Origin: Coemansia sp. RSA 1804
Taxonomy: Eukaryota; Kickxellomycota; Kickxellomycetes; Kickxellales; Kickxellaceae
Assembly (NCBI GenBank): GCA_027578815.1
Contig: JANBTH010000488.1
Coordinates: 1 to 16,305, forward strand
Reading direction: 5' to 3'
Length of the DNA stretch: 16,305 nt
Shown here: positions 7,119 to 14,592 of the stretch, piece by piece
Numbering within the stretch: position 1 is the stretch's first letter
Layout of the letters: the number at the start of each line of letters is the position of its first letter
Notes under the pieces: model-generated
The model's input: the letters and a program-made list of their open reading frames with translations, nothing else
What the model was told of the DNA's origin: nothing
The model's database searches: none
Program-made: the position numbers and the translations under genes

Positions 7119-8762
7119 CTAGTCATCCTTTGTGTCCACCTCGTCATCTGACGACGCACCGGCCGCTTCGGCTGGAAGACCGCCTTCTCCCGCTGCTGCT
7201 GCTTCTGCTGCTGTTGCTGCTGCATCCGCGTCGTCGCCGGGCTTGAGGAAGATTGACGGGATCCGGCGCACCTGGCCCGGCACAATAATGGCGGACTCTG
7301 GAATGACGCCCTCGGCATTGATGTACGAGTAGTCCTCGGGGAAGATCTCGTTGCTCTTGACCCACTCGTTGAAAACAGCATCGGCCGCTTCGGTCTCCCG
7401 GATAGCGTCGTAGATGAACTTTTGCTTGAACTTTTGGATCGCGTCCTTGTAGTCGTCAAAGTGCACGGGGTTTGTCGCGCCCTGCTTCAGATTCGCAGCG
7501 CGCTGGTTGTAGCCGTCAAACACCGGCTGCTCCAGCAGCAACCCAAGCCCAGGCGCCTTGGGCACGTTGACCCGAACACTGCCAAACATCTCGTCTATCA
7601 GCTTCAGCGGCACCCTTTCCTTGGCCATCATGATGATCAGGCCAACCATCTTGCGGATCTGGTGCATCATAAACGACATGCCCTTGACCTTCAGGCTCAC
7701 CCACTCGCCGCCATCGATGATCATCGGGTCCGAAACGTCAAAGTGGTAGATGTGTCTTTTCGAATTGACCTCCGTGCATCCCCGGGTCACCGTAAAGTTG
7801 CGGTAATCGTGGGTGCCCTTGTACTTTGCAAACGCGTCACGCACGTACTGCAGCATCTCTGGCGATATGCGGTAGCTGCGCAGCTGCGCCATCTCTTCTG
7901 CGCTGGTCTCCGGTAGCCTGCGCTCGTGGAACGGCACGGTGCGCGCAATCTCCACGTTGGCCTTGTTAGGCTCCGCCAGCACGTACGTGGGCAGCAGGTA
8001 CTCGTATATCCGCGATCCGCACGCCGTCTTCGCGTTGAACGACCGGATAACACGCACGTAGCCCCACACGCGGATCTGATCCGGCAGACTGGCGTTGATC
8101 TTGGCCACAATCTCGGGGTCCTCAACAATCATCTTCAGCGCCACGACCTGTCCCGCCGCATGCACGCCCTTATCGGTTCGGGCCGCCCTCTGCAGCTGCA
8201 CCTTGGACTGGTCCGCTGCGTTGTCGGCAGACACTGCGCCGGCGCTCACCAGCGCCTTGAACAGCTCGCTCTCGATTGTCCGGGCATTTGGGTTCGTCTG
8301 CATCCCCTGGTACCCGGTGCCGCAGAACCCCATCAGCAGCGCAACCTTGCGCTTGGGCAGCCGTGCCTCGGTCCTCTCGGGATTGGGCTGTCGCTGGGCC
8401 TCCTTGTCGCCCTGCTTCATTTCCAGGTTGCGCTCCTTGAACTTTTTGCGCGCAAACTCGCGTCTGTCCTTGCTGGTCTGGCCCCTGTTGCGCTTAACAG
8501 CGCCGTTCTGCGCATCCTTGGGTTGTGTTGTTGTTGCTTCCGATGGCAGCACGCCAGTAGCAGCCGTGTTGTTGCTGCTGCTCCCCTGATCCATAATGCC
8601 GGTCTGTTCTGGTGGTACTTCTGGCATTATAGTCCGATCCAACAATGTGCTAAACCTGGGGGATATGGCCGGCAGACGGTTTCTAGTAAGCACGCACGAT
8701 ATGGTCTGACGTTTATAGAGCTCTCTTGCCGTCTTGACACAAAAGAGTGAGATAAATTGCAT
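7119..8762 (-). CDS. PUS1: tRNA pseudouridine synthase Pus1 (TruA family)
   Basis: Isomerises uridines in tRNAs (positions such as 27, 28, 34 and 36 in yeast Pus1) and also in some other RNAs. From ATG 8762 the product has 547 residues, close to yeast Pus1 (544). Signatures: KVALLMGFCGTGYQGMQ at about 139-155; catalytic motif RAARTDKGVHAAG with D197; SRIYEYLLP; GTHDYRNFT; and MSFMMHQIRKMVGL. A basic cluster, KRNRG through KKFKER (about 90-111), looks like a nuclear localisation signal. The C-terminus is Ala-rich then acidic. Two starts are plausible. ATG 8762 (T at -3) encodes a basic, Ser/Leu-rich head resembling a mitochondrial presequence. ATG 8627 (A at -3) gives a 502-residue form starting MPEVPPEQ, with catalytic D152. 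I annotate the longer form. PUS1 is divergent from the aldolase gene. Confidence 0.93.
   Translation of the reverse strand: MQFISLFCVKTARELYKRQTISCVLTRNRLPAISPRFSTLLDRTIMPEVPPEQTGIMDQGSSSNNTAATGVLPSEATTTQPKDAQNGAVKRNRGQTSKDRREFARKKFKERNLEMKQGDKEAQRQPNPERTEARLPKRKVALLMGFCGTGYQGMQTNPNARTIESELFKALVSAGAVSADNAADQSKVQLQRAARTDKGVHAAGQVVALKMIVEDPEIVAKINASLPDQIRVWGYVRVIRSFNAKTACGSRIYEYLLPTYVLAEPNKANVEIARTVPFHERRLPETSAEEMAQLRSYRISPEMLQYVRDAFAKYKGTHDYRNFTVTRGCTEVNSKRHIYHFDVSDPMIIDGGEWVSLKVKGMSFMMHQIRKMVGLIIMMAKERVPLKLIDEMFGSVRVNVPKAPGLGLLLEQPVFDGYNQRAANLKQGATNPVHFDDYKDAIQKFKQKFIYDAIRETEAADAVFNEWVKSNEIFPEDYSYINAEGVIPESAIIVPGQVRRIPSIFLKPGDDADAAATAAEAAAAGEGGLPAEAAGASSDDEVDTKDD
8712..8717 (-). promoter_or_regulatory. 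Possible internal TATA box for short PUS1 form
   Basis: TATAAA on the minus strand lies inside the N-terminal extension of PUS1, 45-50 bp downstream of the outer ATG and 85-90 bp upstream of the inner ATG at 8627. That placement would suit a second transcription start giving only the short protein. The flanking bases (TATAAACG) match the fuller TATA consensus only partly. Confidence 0.3.
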
Positions 8763-9326
8763 AAACCAAAGATGAACAAGCAAAAAAGGAGTATTTCTAT
8801 GTTAATTATCGCATGTTGAAAAAGACAAGAAAGGAAAAGATGCGGGTTTATTTTGAAAATAAAAAAGTTTTCTTGCCTCGTTCTAATTTGTTTGTTACTT
8901 TTTTCGTATGCTAATACAGACGTTTCTTTATTCTGCCTCATCAGCCGCGATTAGATTAGCGCATGCAACATATCCGGATCTGATAACATGCCGGTTTGGG
9001 TCCCATGATCTATGTACTGAAGCAATCAGTCAATGCAAAGAAGGGTCCTCCCTAATCCTTGAGTCTTTGGGAGCAACAGCGGCGGCTTTTCGGCATTGAT
9101 GTCACATTGAAAGGCACGAACAGCAAAAAGCCATGTCTGTCACGTATCCACATGTGCCTCAACCTCATCTTCTTTATCGCCTTTCTTCTTTTCCCTCCTT
9201 TTCATTTCCTCCTTTTTTCTAACTCATCACTCATCTAATATCCTCTGTTATTGCTATTGCTATTGCTATTGCTTATTAAACTAGCACAGTTTACCGAAAG
9301 AGAAGAGAAAACCAGCAACAATCACA
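8763..9326. promoter_or_regulatory. Divergent promoter region PUS1 / deoxyribose-phosphate aldolase
   Basis: 564 bp shared by two divergently transcribed genes. The PUS1 side is AT-rich, with a tiny minus-strand ATG-CGA-TAA reading frame near 8815-8807 that might act as a minimal uORF. The aldolase side has a strong pyrimidine tract (about 9168-9225) followed by four ATTGCT units (9250-9273) and an A-rich leader. There is no clear TATA box for the aldolase gene. No additional gene, tRNA or mobile element is seen. Confidence 0.5.
9250..9273 (+). repeat. (ATTGCT)4 hexanucleotide microsatellite
   Basis: Four perfect tandem copies of ATTGCT, 54-77 bp upstream of the aldolase ATG, probably at or just before the transcription start. 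Length variation here could alter expression, but nothing in the sequence shows that. Confidence 0.9.
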
Positions 9327-10052
9327 ATGACACTTCTGCCGGCCAACCCAACGCTTGAGAACCTGACGCCCGAGATAGTGGCCAAGACCATCGACCATGC
9401 GCTGCTGAAGCCCGAGATGACGGTGGACGAGGTGATTGCGGGGTGCAAGCTGTGCGACAAGTACGGCACAGCCAGCGTGTGCGTGAAGCCATGCGACGTG
9501 AAGGTGGCCGCGGAGGCGCTGAAGGACAGCGACGTGGATGTGGGAACGGTGATTGGGTTCCCGCACGGAATCGCGGTGACGGAGGTCAAGGTGCTCGAGG
9601 CGCTGAGAGCAATCGACGATGGCGCCGTCGAGCTCGACATGGTGATCAACGTAGGCCACCTCCGGTCGGGTCGGATCGACGAGGTGCGCGACGAGATCCG
9701 CAGCGTCACCGCCGCTGCCAAGACCCGTCTGCCCGCGTGCTGCGTCAAGGTTATCCTCGAGTGCTCGCTGCTCAGCGCCGACGAAATCGCCACTGCTAGC
9801 AGGCTTGCCGAGGAGGCCGGCGCCGACTACGTTAAAACCTCCACGGGCTTCGGTCCCGGTGGTGTACGGGTCGATGATCTCCGCGTGATGCGCCAGGCTA
9901 CCAATCCTGATCTGGTTCGCGTCAAAGCGTCGGGCGGAATCCGCTCCCTTGACGACCTGATTGCGTGTCTCCAGGCTGGAGCCGACCGTATCGGCACAAG
10001 CGCAACCGCTGCAATCATCGAGGACATGCGCACCCGCAAGTCGAAGAATTGA
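9327..10052 (+). CDS. Deoxyribose-phosphate aldolase (DERA, class I)
   Basis: Cleaves 2-deoxy-D-ribose 5-phosphate into glyceraldehyde 3-phosphate and acetaldehyde, salvaging deoxynucleoside sugars in the cytosol. The 241-residue product is the usual short form (TIM barrel). Catalytic residues are all visible: the Schiff-base lysine K170 in ADYVKTSTGFG, the second lysine K200 in VRVKASGGIR, and the proton-relay aspartate D104 in VELDMVINVG. Other family motifs are TIDHALLKPE (21-30), ASVCVKP and VIGFPHG. ATG 9327 has A at -3 and places DHALL at the normal distance from the N-terminus. Base composition matches the neighbouring genes, so there is no sign of recent transfer, although the family is shared with bacteria (deoC). 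Single exon. Confidence 0.96.
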   Translation: MTLLPANPTLENLTPEIVAKTIDHALLKPEMTVDEVIAGCKLCDKYGTASVCVKPCDVKVAAEALKDSDVDVGTVIGFPHGIAVTEVKVLEALRAIDDGAVELDMVINVGHLRSGRIDEVRDEIRSVTAAAKTRLPACCVKVILECSLLSADEIATASRLAEEAGADYVKTSTGFGPGGVRVDDLRVMRQATNPDLVRVKASGGIRSLDDLIACLQAGADRIGTSATAAIIEDMRTRKSKN

Positions 10053-10577
10053 GCGACATTTCTCCTTCTTGTATCCTTGTTTAATTCTGCTGTGTTTATT
10101 GACGTTGTGATCAACAGGGTAATGTAAGTAGTTGAGGAAGGATGTCCCGTGCTGTATGCTCCAAGAAAGGAACATTCCGCTGGAAACAACGGTGTGTGTT
10201 CTTGGCAGGATTGGCAGAATAGGGCGGACAAGGCAAATCCAAACCAGCTGCCCCGTGCGCTTTCCTTCCAGTGCTCATGTAGAAATAGACCTTGAAGAGA
10301 AAGCTTAGCTCAGTTTGAAGCGTTGAAAGGGAGTAAGTTGATCACGTTGTTGTTTGGTTGGAACTGGGAATATAAAAAAGATCCACAGACAGCCATCAGT
10401 CCTTTCTCTCTCTTTTTCTCTGGTTTTCCATTCTCCCCTATTCCTGATCAAGCTCTCTCTTTTCTTTTCTTTTTCAGCAAATTTCGCACTCCATCCGCGC
10501 TTTTTAGTTCCTCCTACCCTCCGCCAGCTTTATCTTCCACATTAAACAGCACAGCAATCCCCCCACGAGCAACCAGA
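10053..10577. promoter_or_regulatory. Intergenic: aldolase 3' UTR and GET4 promoter/leader
   Basis: 525 bp. The first part should carry the aldolase 3' end; no canonical AATAAA is present on the + strand. The GET4 promoter has TATAAAAAAG at 10371-10380, then a CT-rich tract (10395-10505), typical of a fungal core promoter. No ATG occurs between that TATA and the GET4 start at 10578, giving a clean leader of roughly 100-170 nt. The reading frame stays open upstream of the ATG, but its translation looks like non-coding pyrimidine-rich sequence. Confidence 0.6.
10371..10380 (+). promoter_or_regulatory. TATA box of GET4
   Basis: TATAAAAAAG lies 198-207 bp upstream of the GET4 ATG and is followed by a CT-rich initiator region. 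It matches the TATAWAW core well and is the only good TATA in this gap. Confidence 0.6.
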
Positions 10578-11594
10578 ATGTCGGCAGCAAATTCCCGCAT
10601 CGAGCGCTTTATCAACAATCTGCGCCAGAACCTCACAGACGGGAACTACTACGAGGGCCACCAGGAGCTGCGAGCAATAGCAATCCGACTAGTGAAGCAG
10701 AAGAAGCACAGCCGGGCGATCCAGCTGCTGTACTTGGGCGCGCTGGAGCTATGCCAGTGCAACCAGTGGGGCAGCGTTGCCGACCTGGCCTCGTTCATGA
10801 TCAACATCTACGTTGAGGAAAAACTGCCGGTCACCGACGATAACAAGGAGCGCGTATACGGGATTCTCGAGAAGCTGTCCCAGGCTACCGAGTACTATCC
10901 GCGCGTCTACGAGGCTGCGATCCAGTGGACGATTAAGGAACAAGAGGGCGGTGGTGTTGGCGACTCGCAGATGCACCACTTTATTGGGTGTCTCCAGCGC
11001 AATAAGGGCAGGTACCAGGAGGCCGAGCAGCATTTCCTGGTTGGCACGTCGGAAAGCCCTCAGGCGCTCGGCGGCATGCTTTTTGATTGGGCTGTGCGCA
11101 CTGGCCGGCAGCCCGACTACGGACTGTTTGTTGCCCGTGGCGTGCTCAAGTACCTGGCCATCGGGTGGTACGATGCCGCATGCTTCTGCTGGAAGGCGTT
11201 TGTGGCCAAGCTTGCATTGGCGCTTCCCGACGAGGTCAAACAGCAGCAGCAGCAGCAGCAACAGCAACAGTCCAAGCTCAGCCCAGTATACTACTGCAAC
11301 ACCCAGCCGTTGGTCAACTTTGTCCAGCTGCTTCTGCTTGCCGTGGAGCGTGCTGATGGCAAACCCGAATCCCCCTCTACACGCGTGTTCATCCAGATCC
11401 GTAACAACTATGTGTCGTCGTTTGGCGATGAAAACGGCCAGACCGTCAATGATCTTCTGGATATCGTTGGGGAAAAGTACTTTGGCATCGTCGTCCATCG
11501 CCAGCAGTCGTTGTTTGATATTGTTAACTCGATGTTTGCTGCGCCCTCGTCGCAGCCTCGGATCCAAAACCCCAGCACCGAGGCTATGGACTGA
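10578..11594 (+). CDS. GET4: Get4, Golgi-to-ER traffic / tail-anchored protein pathway subunit
   Basis: Get4 pairs with Get5 to bridge the Sgt2 chaperone and the Get3 ATPase, handing tail-anchored membrane proteins to Get3 in the cytosol. The 338-residue product (human GET4 327) is an all-helical solenoid. Recognisable family segments: YYEGHQELRAIAIRLVKQKKHSRAI (25-48 region), LLYLGALELCQ, GTSESPQALGGMLFDWA (156-172), RGVLKYLAIG with ACFCWKAF (187-208), and NTQPLVNFVQLLLLAVER. A ten-Gln run (222-231), encoded by (CAG)6 CAA CAG CAA CAG, interrupts a loop before the conserved NTQPL segment. ATG 10578 was chosen because it is the first ATG after the TATA box, has A at -3, and starts the homology at once (RIERFINNLR). 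Single exon. Confidence 0.93.
   Translation: MSAANSRIERFINNLRQNLTDGNYYEGHQELRAIAIRLVKQKKHSRAIQLLYLGALELCQCNQWGSVADLASFMINIYVEEKLPVTDDNKERVYGILEKLSQATEYYPRVYEAAIQWTIKEQEGGGVGDSQMHHFIGCLQRNKGRYQEAEQHFLVGTSESPQALGGMLFDWAVRTGRQPDYGLFVARGVLKYLAIGWYDAACFCWKAFVAKLALALPDEVKQQQQQQQQQQSKLSPVYYCNTQPLVNFVQLLLLAVERADGKPESPSTRVFIQIRNNYVSSFGDENGQTVNDLLDIVGEKYFGIVVHRQQSLFDIVNSMFAAPSSQPRIQNPSTEAMD
11241..11270 (+). repeat. CAG/CAA polyglutamine repeat in GET4
   Basis: Ten consecutive Gln codons: six CAG, then CAA CAG CAA CAG. It lies in a predicted loop of Get4 after LPDEVK and before SKLSPVYY. The pure CAG part is a candidate for length polymorphism. Confidence 0.95.
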
Positions 11595-11988
11595 TCAGCT
11601 TTTTATGTCAGTGGAAAGGAAAGGCTGCTCTTTCTCTTATAATGTAAAACCTCCTTATTTTCTTTTAATCCCCCTTTTTTGCATTTATACCTTTTGGAGA
11701 TTCTGTTGACTTGCTATACAACACAGTTCTTCTGCTATTGTTTTTTTGGTGTTGCTGTTTTTGCGATACAAGAATTGTAAAGAGAAAAAGGGGCGTGTGG
11801 ATCAGCTCCCACAACCGACTTTTCCTGATTGATGTGGAGAGATCGTGGTGTCCGTCTAAGAAGGAACATTCCAAACATTATTTCGATAGCCATTTGTTGC
11901 TGTAAAGCTTTTCCTTCATATATCCACGCTTATTGTTATTTACGAGGCCTAATAGGATTTCTCACTCGTATATCTGCCGCCGTAAAGG
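11595..11988. promoter_or_regulatory. Intergenic: GET4 3' UTR and CTF8 promoter
   Basis: 394 bp, AT-rich. No canonical AATAAA after GET4 (nearest is TATAATGTAAAA at about 11637). The CTF8 side has CATATATCC near 11918 as a weak TATA candidate. Nothing else recognisable is seen. Confidence 0.45.
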
Positions 11989-12369
11989 ATGTCGCAGATC
12001 CGGATATCGTACAACAAACAGAGCCAGAAAGAGTTCTGTCTGCTCGAGGCGCAGGGGTCGCTTGAGACGGACCAGCAGGGCGGACTGCGTGGACAGCAGC
12101 GGTTTGCGGAGATCAGACGCGCTGGGAACGGATCAAAGGACGTGGTGATGGTTGTTGGGATCCACCGGTTGCCTGGGACGGTTGTGCCGCTGGCGAAGCC
12201 GCTGGCTGTGCTCAGGAAACGCCATAGCCCGGGTCTAGATGACTCTGGCAATAACCACAATAGTAGTATTGTCTACGACATCGAGGCAATCATCAAGGAA
12301 AAGTTCCTCTTCAAGGTCCGTCCGGACGTTATTCTCCAGAGCGAAATCTCGCGGTTGCCCAGCGTATAG
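11989..12369 (+). CDS. CTF8: Ctf8, subunit of the Ctf18-RFC clamp loader
   Basis: Ctf8 with Dcc1 and Ctf18 forms the alternative replication factor C that loads PCNA and supports sister-chromatid cohesion and leading-strand synthesis in the nucleus. The 126-residue product matches the family's small size (human about 121, yeast 133). Conserved features: CLLEAQGSLE (17-26), VVGIHRLPGTVVPLAKPLAVL (55-75, the core signature) and IIKEKFLFKVRPDVI (101-115), equivalent to human LIKDKILFKTRP. A Gly/Asn-rich linker sits at about 80-92. The start is fixed: an in-frame TAA lies six bases upstream of ATG 11989, which has A at -3. It is convergent with the SPX-phosphatase gene (183 bp apart). Single exon. 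Confidence 0.9.
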   Translation: MSQIRISYNKQSQKEFCLLEAQGSLETDQQGGLRGQQRFAEIRRAGNGSKDVVMVVGIHRLPGTVVPLAKPLAVLRKRHSPGLDDSGNNHNSSIVYDIEAIIKEKFLFKVRPDVILQSEISRLPSV

Positions 12370-12530
12370 CAAGCATATAACGTATAACTTTTTTTCTCTC
12401 TTCTGTAGCATTATATATCCATACTTTTTTTTCTTCAGTTTACCTGGTAGCCATTGCCTTGACCACCCCTCTACGCTCTTTGACACTTATCATAAAACAA
12501 GACTGTGGATTATTAAATACGAAATATTAA

Positions 12531-12536
12531 AATAAA
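12531..12536 (+). terminator. AATAAA poly(A) signal, probably CTF8
   Basis: AATAAA 162 nt after the CTF8 stop and 17 bp before the stop of the convergent SPX-phosphatase gene. Cleavage after it would make the two transcripts overlap by a few bases to tens of bases. Confidence 0.5.
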
Positions 12537-12552
12537 AGAAATGATATTGCGG

Positions 12553-14592
12553 CTAGATCTGGAGCTCGACTGCGTCGCTCTCGGAGTAGCCCATGAGATA
12601 CAGAATGGTGGCCAGGCTCTTTTGGTTGATGCGGGCGCCGGCCTGCTGCTGGACGCGGGGCTTTGCGTTGAACGCAATGCCAAGACTTGCCTTCGCCAGC
12701 ATCAGCAGGTCGTTGGCACCGTCGCCCACAGCAACGACCTGGTCAATGGCGATTCCCTCGGCCTGCGCAATGACCTCGAGCAGCTCGGCCTTGCGCGTGG
12801 CATCGACAACAGGACCAACGGTCTCGCCCGTCAGCCGCTTGCCGTCGGCGGTGACCTTGAGCTGGTTGGCGAAGGCGTAGTCCAGTCCAAGCTCGGCCTT
12901 GACGTATCTGGCCAGCGGAAGGAAGCCGCCGGAGATCACGGCGAGCTTGAAGCCGGCGTTCTTCAGCGCGCGACACAGGTAGTGGGCGCCGTCGGTGAAA
13001 AGCAGGCTGCGCTTGACGGCCTCGAGCGCCTCAACGGGGGTTCCCTCGAGCAGCGCCACCCGACGCGCCAGCGACTCCTGGAAGTCAATCTCGCCCTGCA
13101 TAGCGCTCTCGGTGATGGCGGCCACCTGCTCCTCGATGCCCGTGGCACGGGCAATCTCGTCGATCACCTCCTGCTGGATCAGCGTGGAATCCATGTCAAA
13201 CACAACCAGCCGCTTCTGGCGCCTGAACACATTGTCCAGCTGCAGCGCCACATCCGTGTGGTGGCGCGTGCTGATTGCAATCAGCTCGGACTTCATCTCC
13301 TCGGGCGACAGCGTGTCGGGGACGCTGAGCCGGAACTCGACGCACATCAGCGAGGCGTGGTGGCTGTCGAGGCGCTTCATCTGCTCAACGCTGATCTTCT
13401 TGGCGAGCAGCCAGTTGAGCCACTCGCTCAGGAACTCTGGCGACAGGCCGCGCTCGTTCAAAACGGTTGCCATGTACTTGACGCGGCTGGCGTAGGGCGC
13501 CTCGTCGAGGGCGTACTGCGTGGATCCGGCCAGCTTGGACGCCTTGAGCTTTGCGTCCTGGACGTCGAACGACAGCGTGCCGTCCCACTCCTGCGCCGTC
13601 CGCGCCAGATCGCTAAACAGGTCAACGTCGCGGTTGTGCAGGTGCACAAGCACGCCAAACGTCACGTCGTGGTGCAGACGCGAGAGCGAGAAGTCGACTA
13701 CCTGGCAGTGGTGGTTGGCCAGACATCCAAACACTCCGCCGATGATGTCTGTGCCGTGCGGCCCGCGCAGCGAGATCATGACGGTCTGCGTCTCGTGGAG
13801 GAGCCCCACCAGCGGCCCCAGCTTCTGCGATGCGCCGTGTGTGCCTAGTACCATCTGCTTCAGATCCTCCGAGGACGGCGTGGGGACGCGTGTAGGTCCT
13901 GCAGAGTCGCTGCCAACCGCCATGCTCTTGAGTGCCGCCGTAGCGCTGGCAACATCGTCGTCCTTGGCAACCGACAGCCCAAGGGTGCCGGCTCCTTCGT
14001 TGCTCTCGGCGTGGAGCGCCGTCAACCGCGCCAGCAGCTCGGGCTTGAGCCGCAGCAGCGACGTCGAGACGACAAACGACAGATGCGAGGTGCGCATCAG
14101 GTACGGCTCGCGGATCTGGAGCCCCGACCACTTGTCGTGCTTTTTGAGCGCCTTGGCAATGGCCGTAAAGTTGAGGAACACGAAGCGCTCCAGCAGAAGC
14201 AGCTCCTTCAGCGCCGCCTCGCACTCTGCAACCTCGGGACGTCTGCTGGCATCCAGCACATCTGCGATCCGGCTCTTTGTCTTGTCCTTGATCGTCACGA
14301 AGAACGCATTGAACTTTTCCACCTCCGCGTCAAGCATGCGCACAAACTCCGGCGTCAGCTTGGCCACACGTGCCAGCCGCTGCTCGAGCAGCGCATCGAA
14401 TCCCGGCTCGTCCGCAGATGCCGGCGTCCATGGGAATACGTGCGCACGCGGAAACGCTGTTGCTAGGCGCACATTGGCATCGACCATGCGTGTCTTGAGA
14501 AAAGTTTTCAGCGCATCGTAGCTGATGAACTGCATCTGCCACTCTGCAGGAAACTCGGTCCTCTGCTGGTTAAAGTACTGGCCGTATTTCAT
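12553..14592 (-). CDS. SPX domain - ACT region - phosphoserine phosphatase (SerB) fusion
   Basis: The C-terminal part should hydrolyse O-phospho-L-serine to serine and phosphate, the last step of serine synthesis. HAD motifs are intact: FDMDST (nucleophile D466, acid D468), E475, R511, VISGG (S554), K601, and VGDGAND (D624, D628). The middle (about 268-420, MISLRGPHGTDIIGGVFGCL) looks like the ACT-type region of bacterial-like SerB. The N-terminus (1-190) is an SPX domain: MKYGQYF, ISYDALK, LDAEVEKFNAFF and NFTAIAKALKKHDKWSG. SPX domains bind inositol pyrophosphates. Y25/K29 and K147/K150/K151/K154 match the spacing of the two binding clusters of yeast Vtc2. A Ser/Thr-rich linker (about 192-262) joins the parts. 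The 679 residues are one frame with no stop and uniform composition, so a frameshift or chimeric splice is unlikely. ATG has A at -3 and begins the SPX fold. No trans-membrane segment is seen; probably cytosolic. Confidence 0.93.
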   Translation of the reverse strand: MKYGQYFNQQRTEFPAEWQMQFISYDALKTFLKTRMVDANVRLATAFPRAHVFPWTPASADEPGFDALLEQRLARVAKLTPEFVRMLDAEVEKFNAFFVTIKDKTKSRIADVLDASRRPEVAECEAALKELLLLERFVFLNFTAIAKALKKHDKWSGLQIREPYLMRTSHLSFVVSTSLLRLKPELLARLTALHAESNEGAGTLGLSVAKDDDVASATAALKSMAVGSDSAGPTRVPTPSSEDLKQMVLGTHGASQKLGPLVGLLHETQTVMISLRGPHGTDIIGGVFGCLANHHCQVVDFSLSRLHHDVTFGVLVHLHNRDVDLFSDLARTAQEWDGTLSFDVQDAKLKASKLAGSTQYALDEAPYASRVKYMATVLNERGLSPEFLSEWLNWLLAKKISVEQMKRLDSHHASLMCVEFRLSVPDTLSPEEMKSELIAISTRHHTDVALQLDNVFRRQKRLVVFDMDSTLIQQEVIDEIARATGIEEQVAAITESAMQGEIDFQESLARRVALLEGTPVEALEAVKRSLLFTDGAHYLCRALKNAGFKLAVISGGFLPLARYVKAELGLDYAFANQLKVTADGKRLTGETVGPVVDATRKAELLEVIAQAEGIAIDQVVAVGDGANDLLMLAKASLGIAFNAKPRVQQQAGARINQKSLATILYLMGYSESDAVELQI

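Noticed and set aside
7926..8750. 274-codon open frame on the + strand opposite PUS1
   Set aside because: A shadow of the PUS1 coding sequence; its translation is repetitive in Arg/Leu/His and unlike any family I know.
10323..10577. N-terminal extension of Get4 using the open frame upstream of ATG 10578
   Set aside because: The extension covers the TATA box and pyrimidine-rich leader, contains no in-frame ATG in a sensible place, and Get4 homology begins right after ATG 10578.
12541..13848. 435-codon open frame on the + strand
   Set aside because: It is antisense to the SPX-phosphatase gene. The GC-rich codon bias of that gene leaves the opposite strand open, and the translation shows no recognisable motif.
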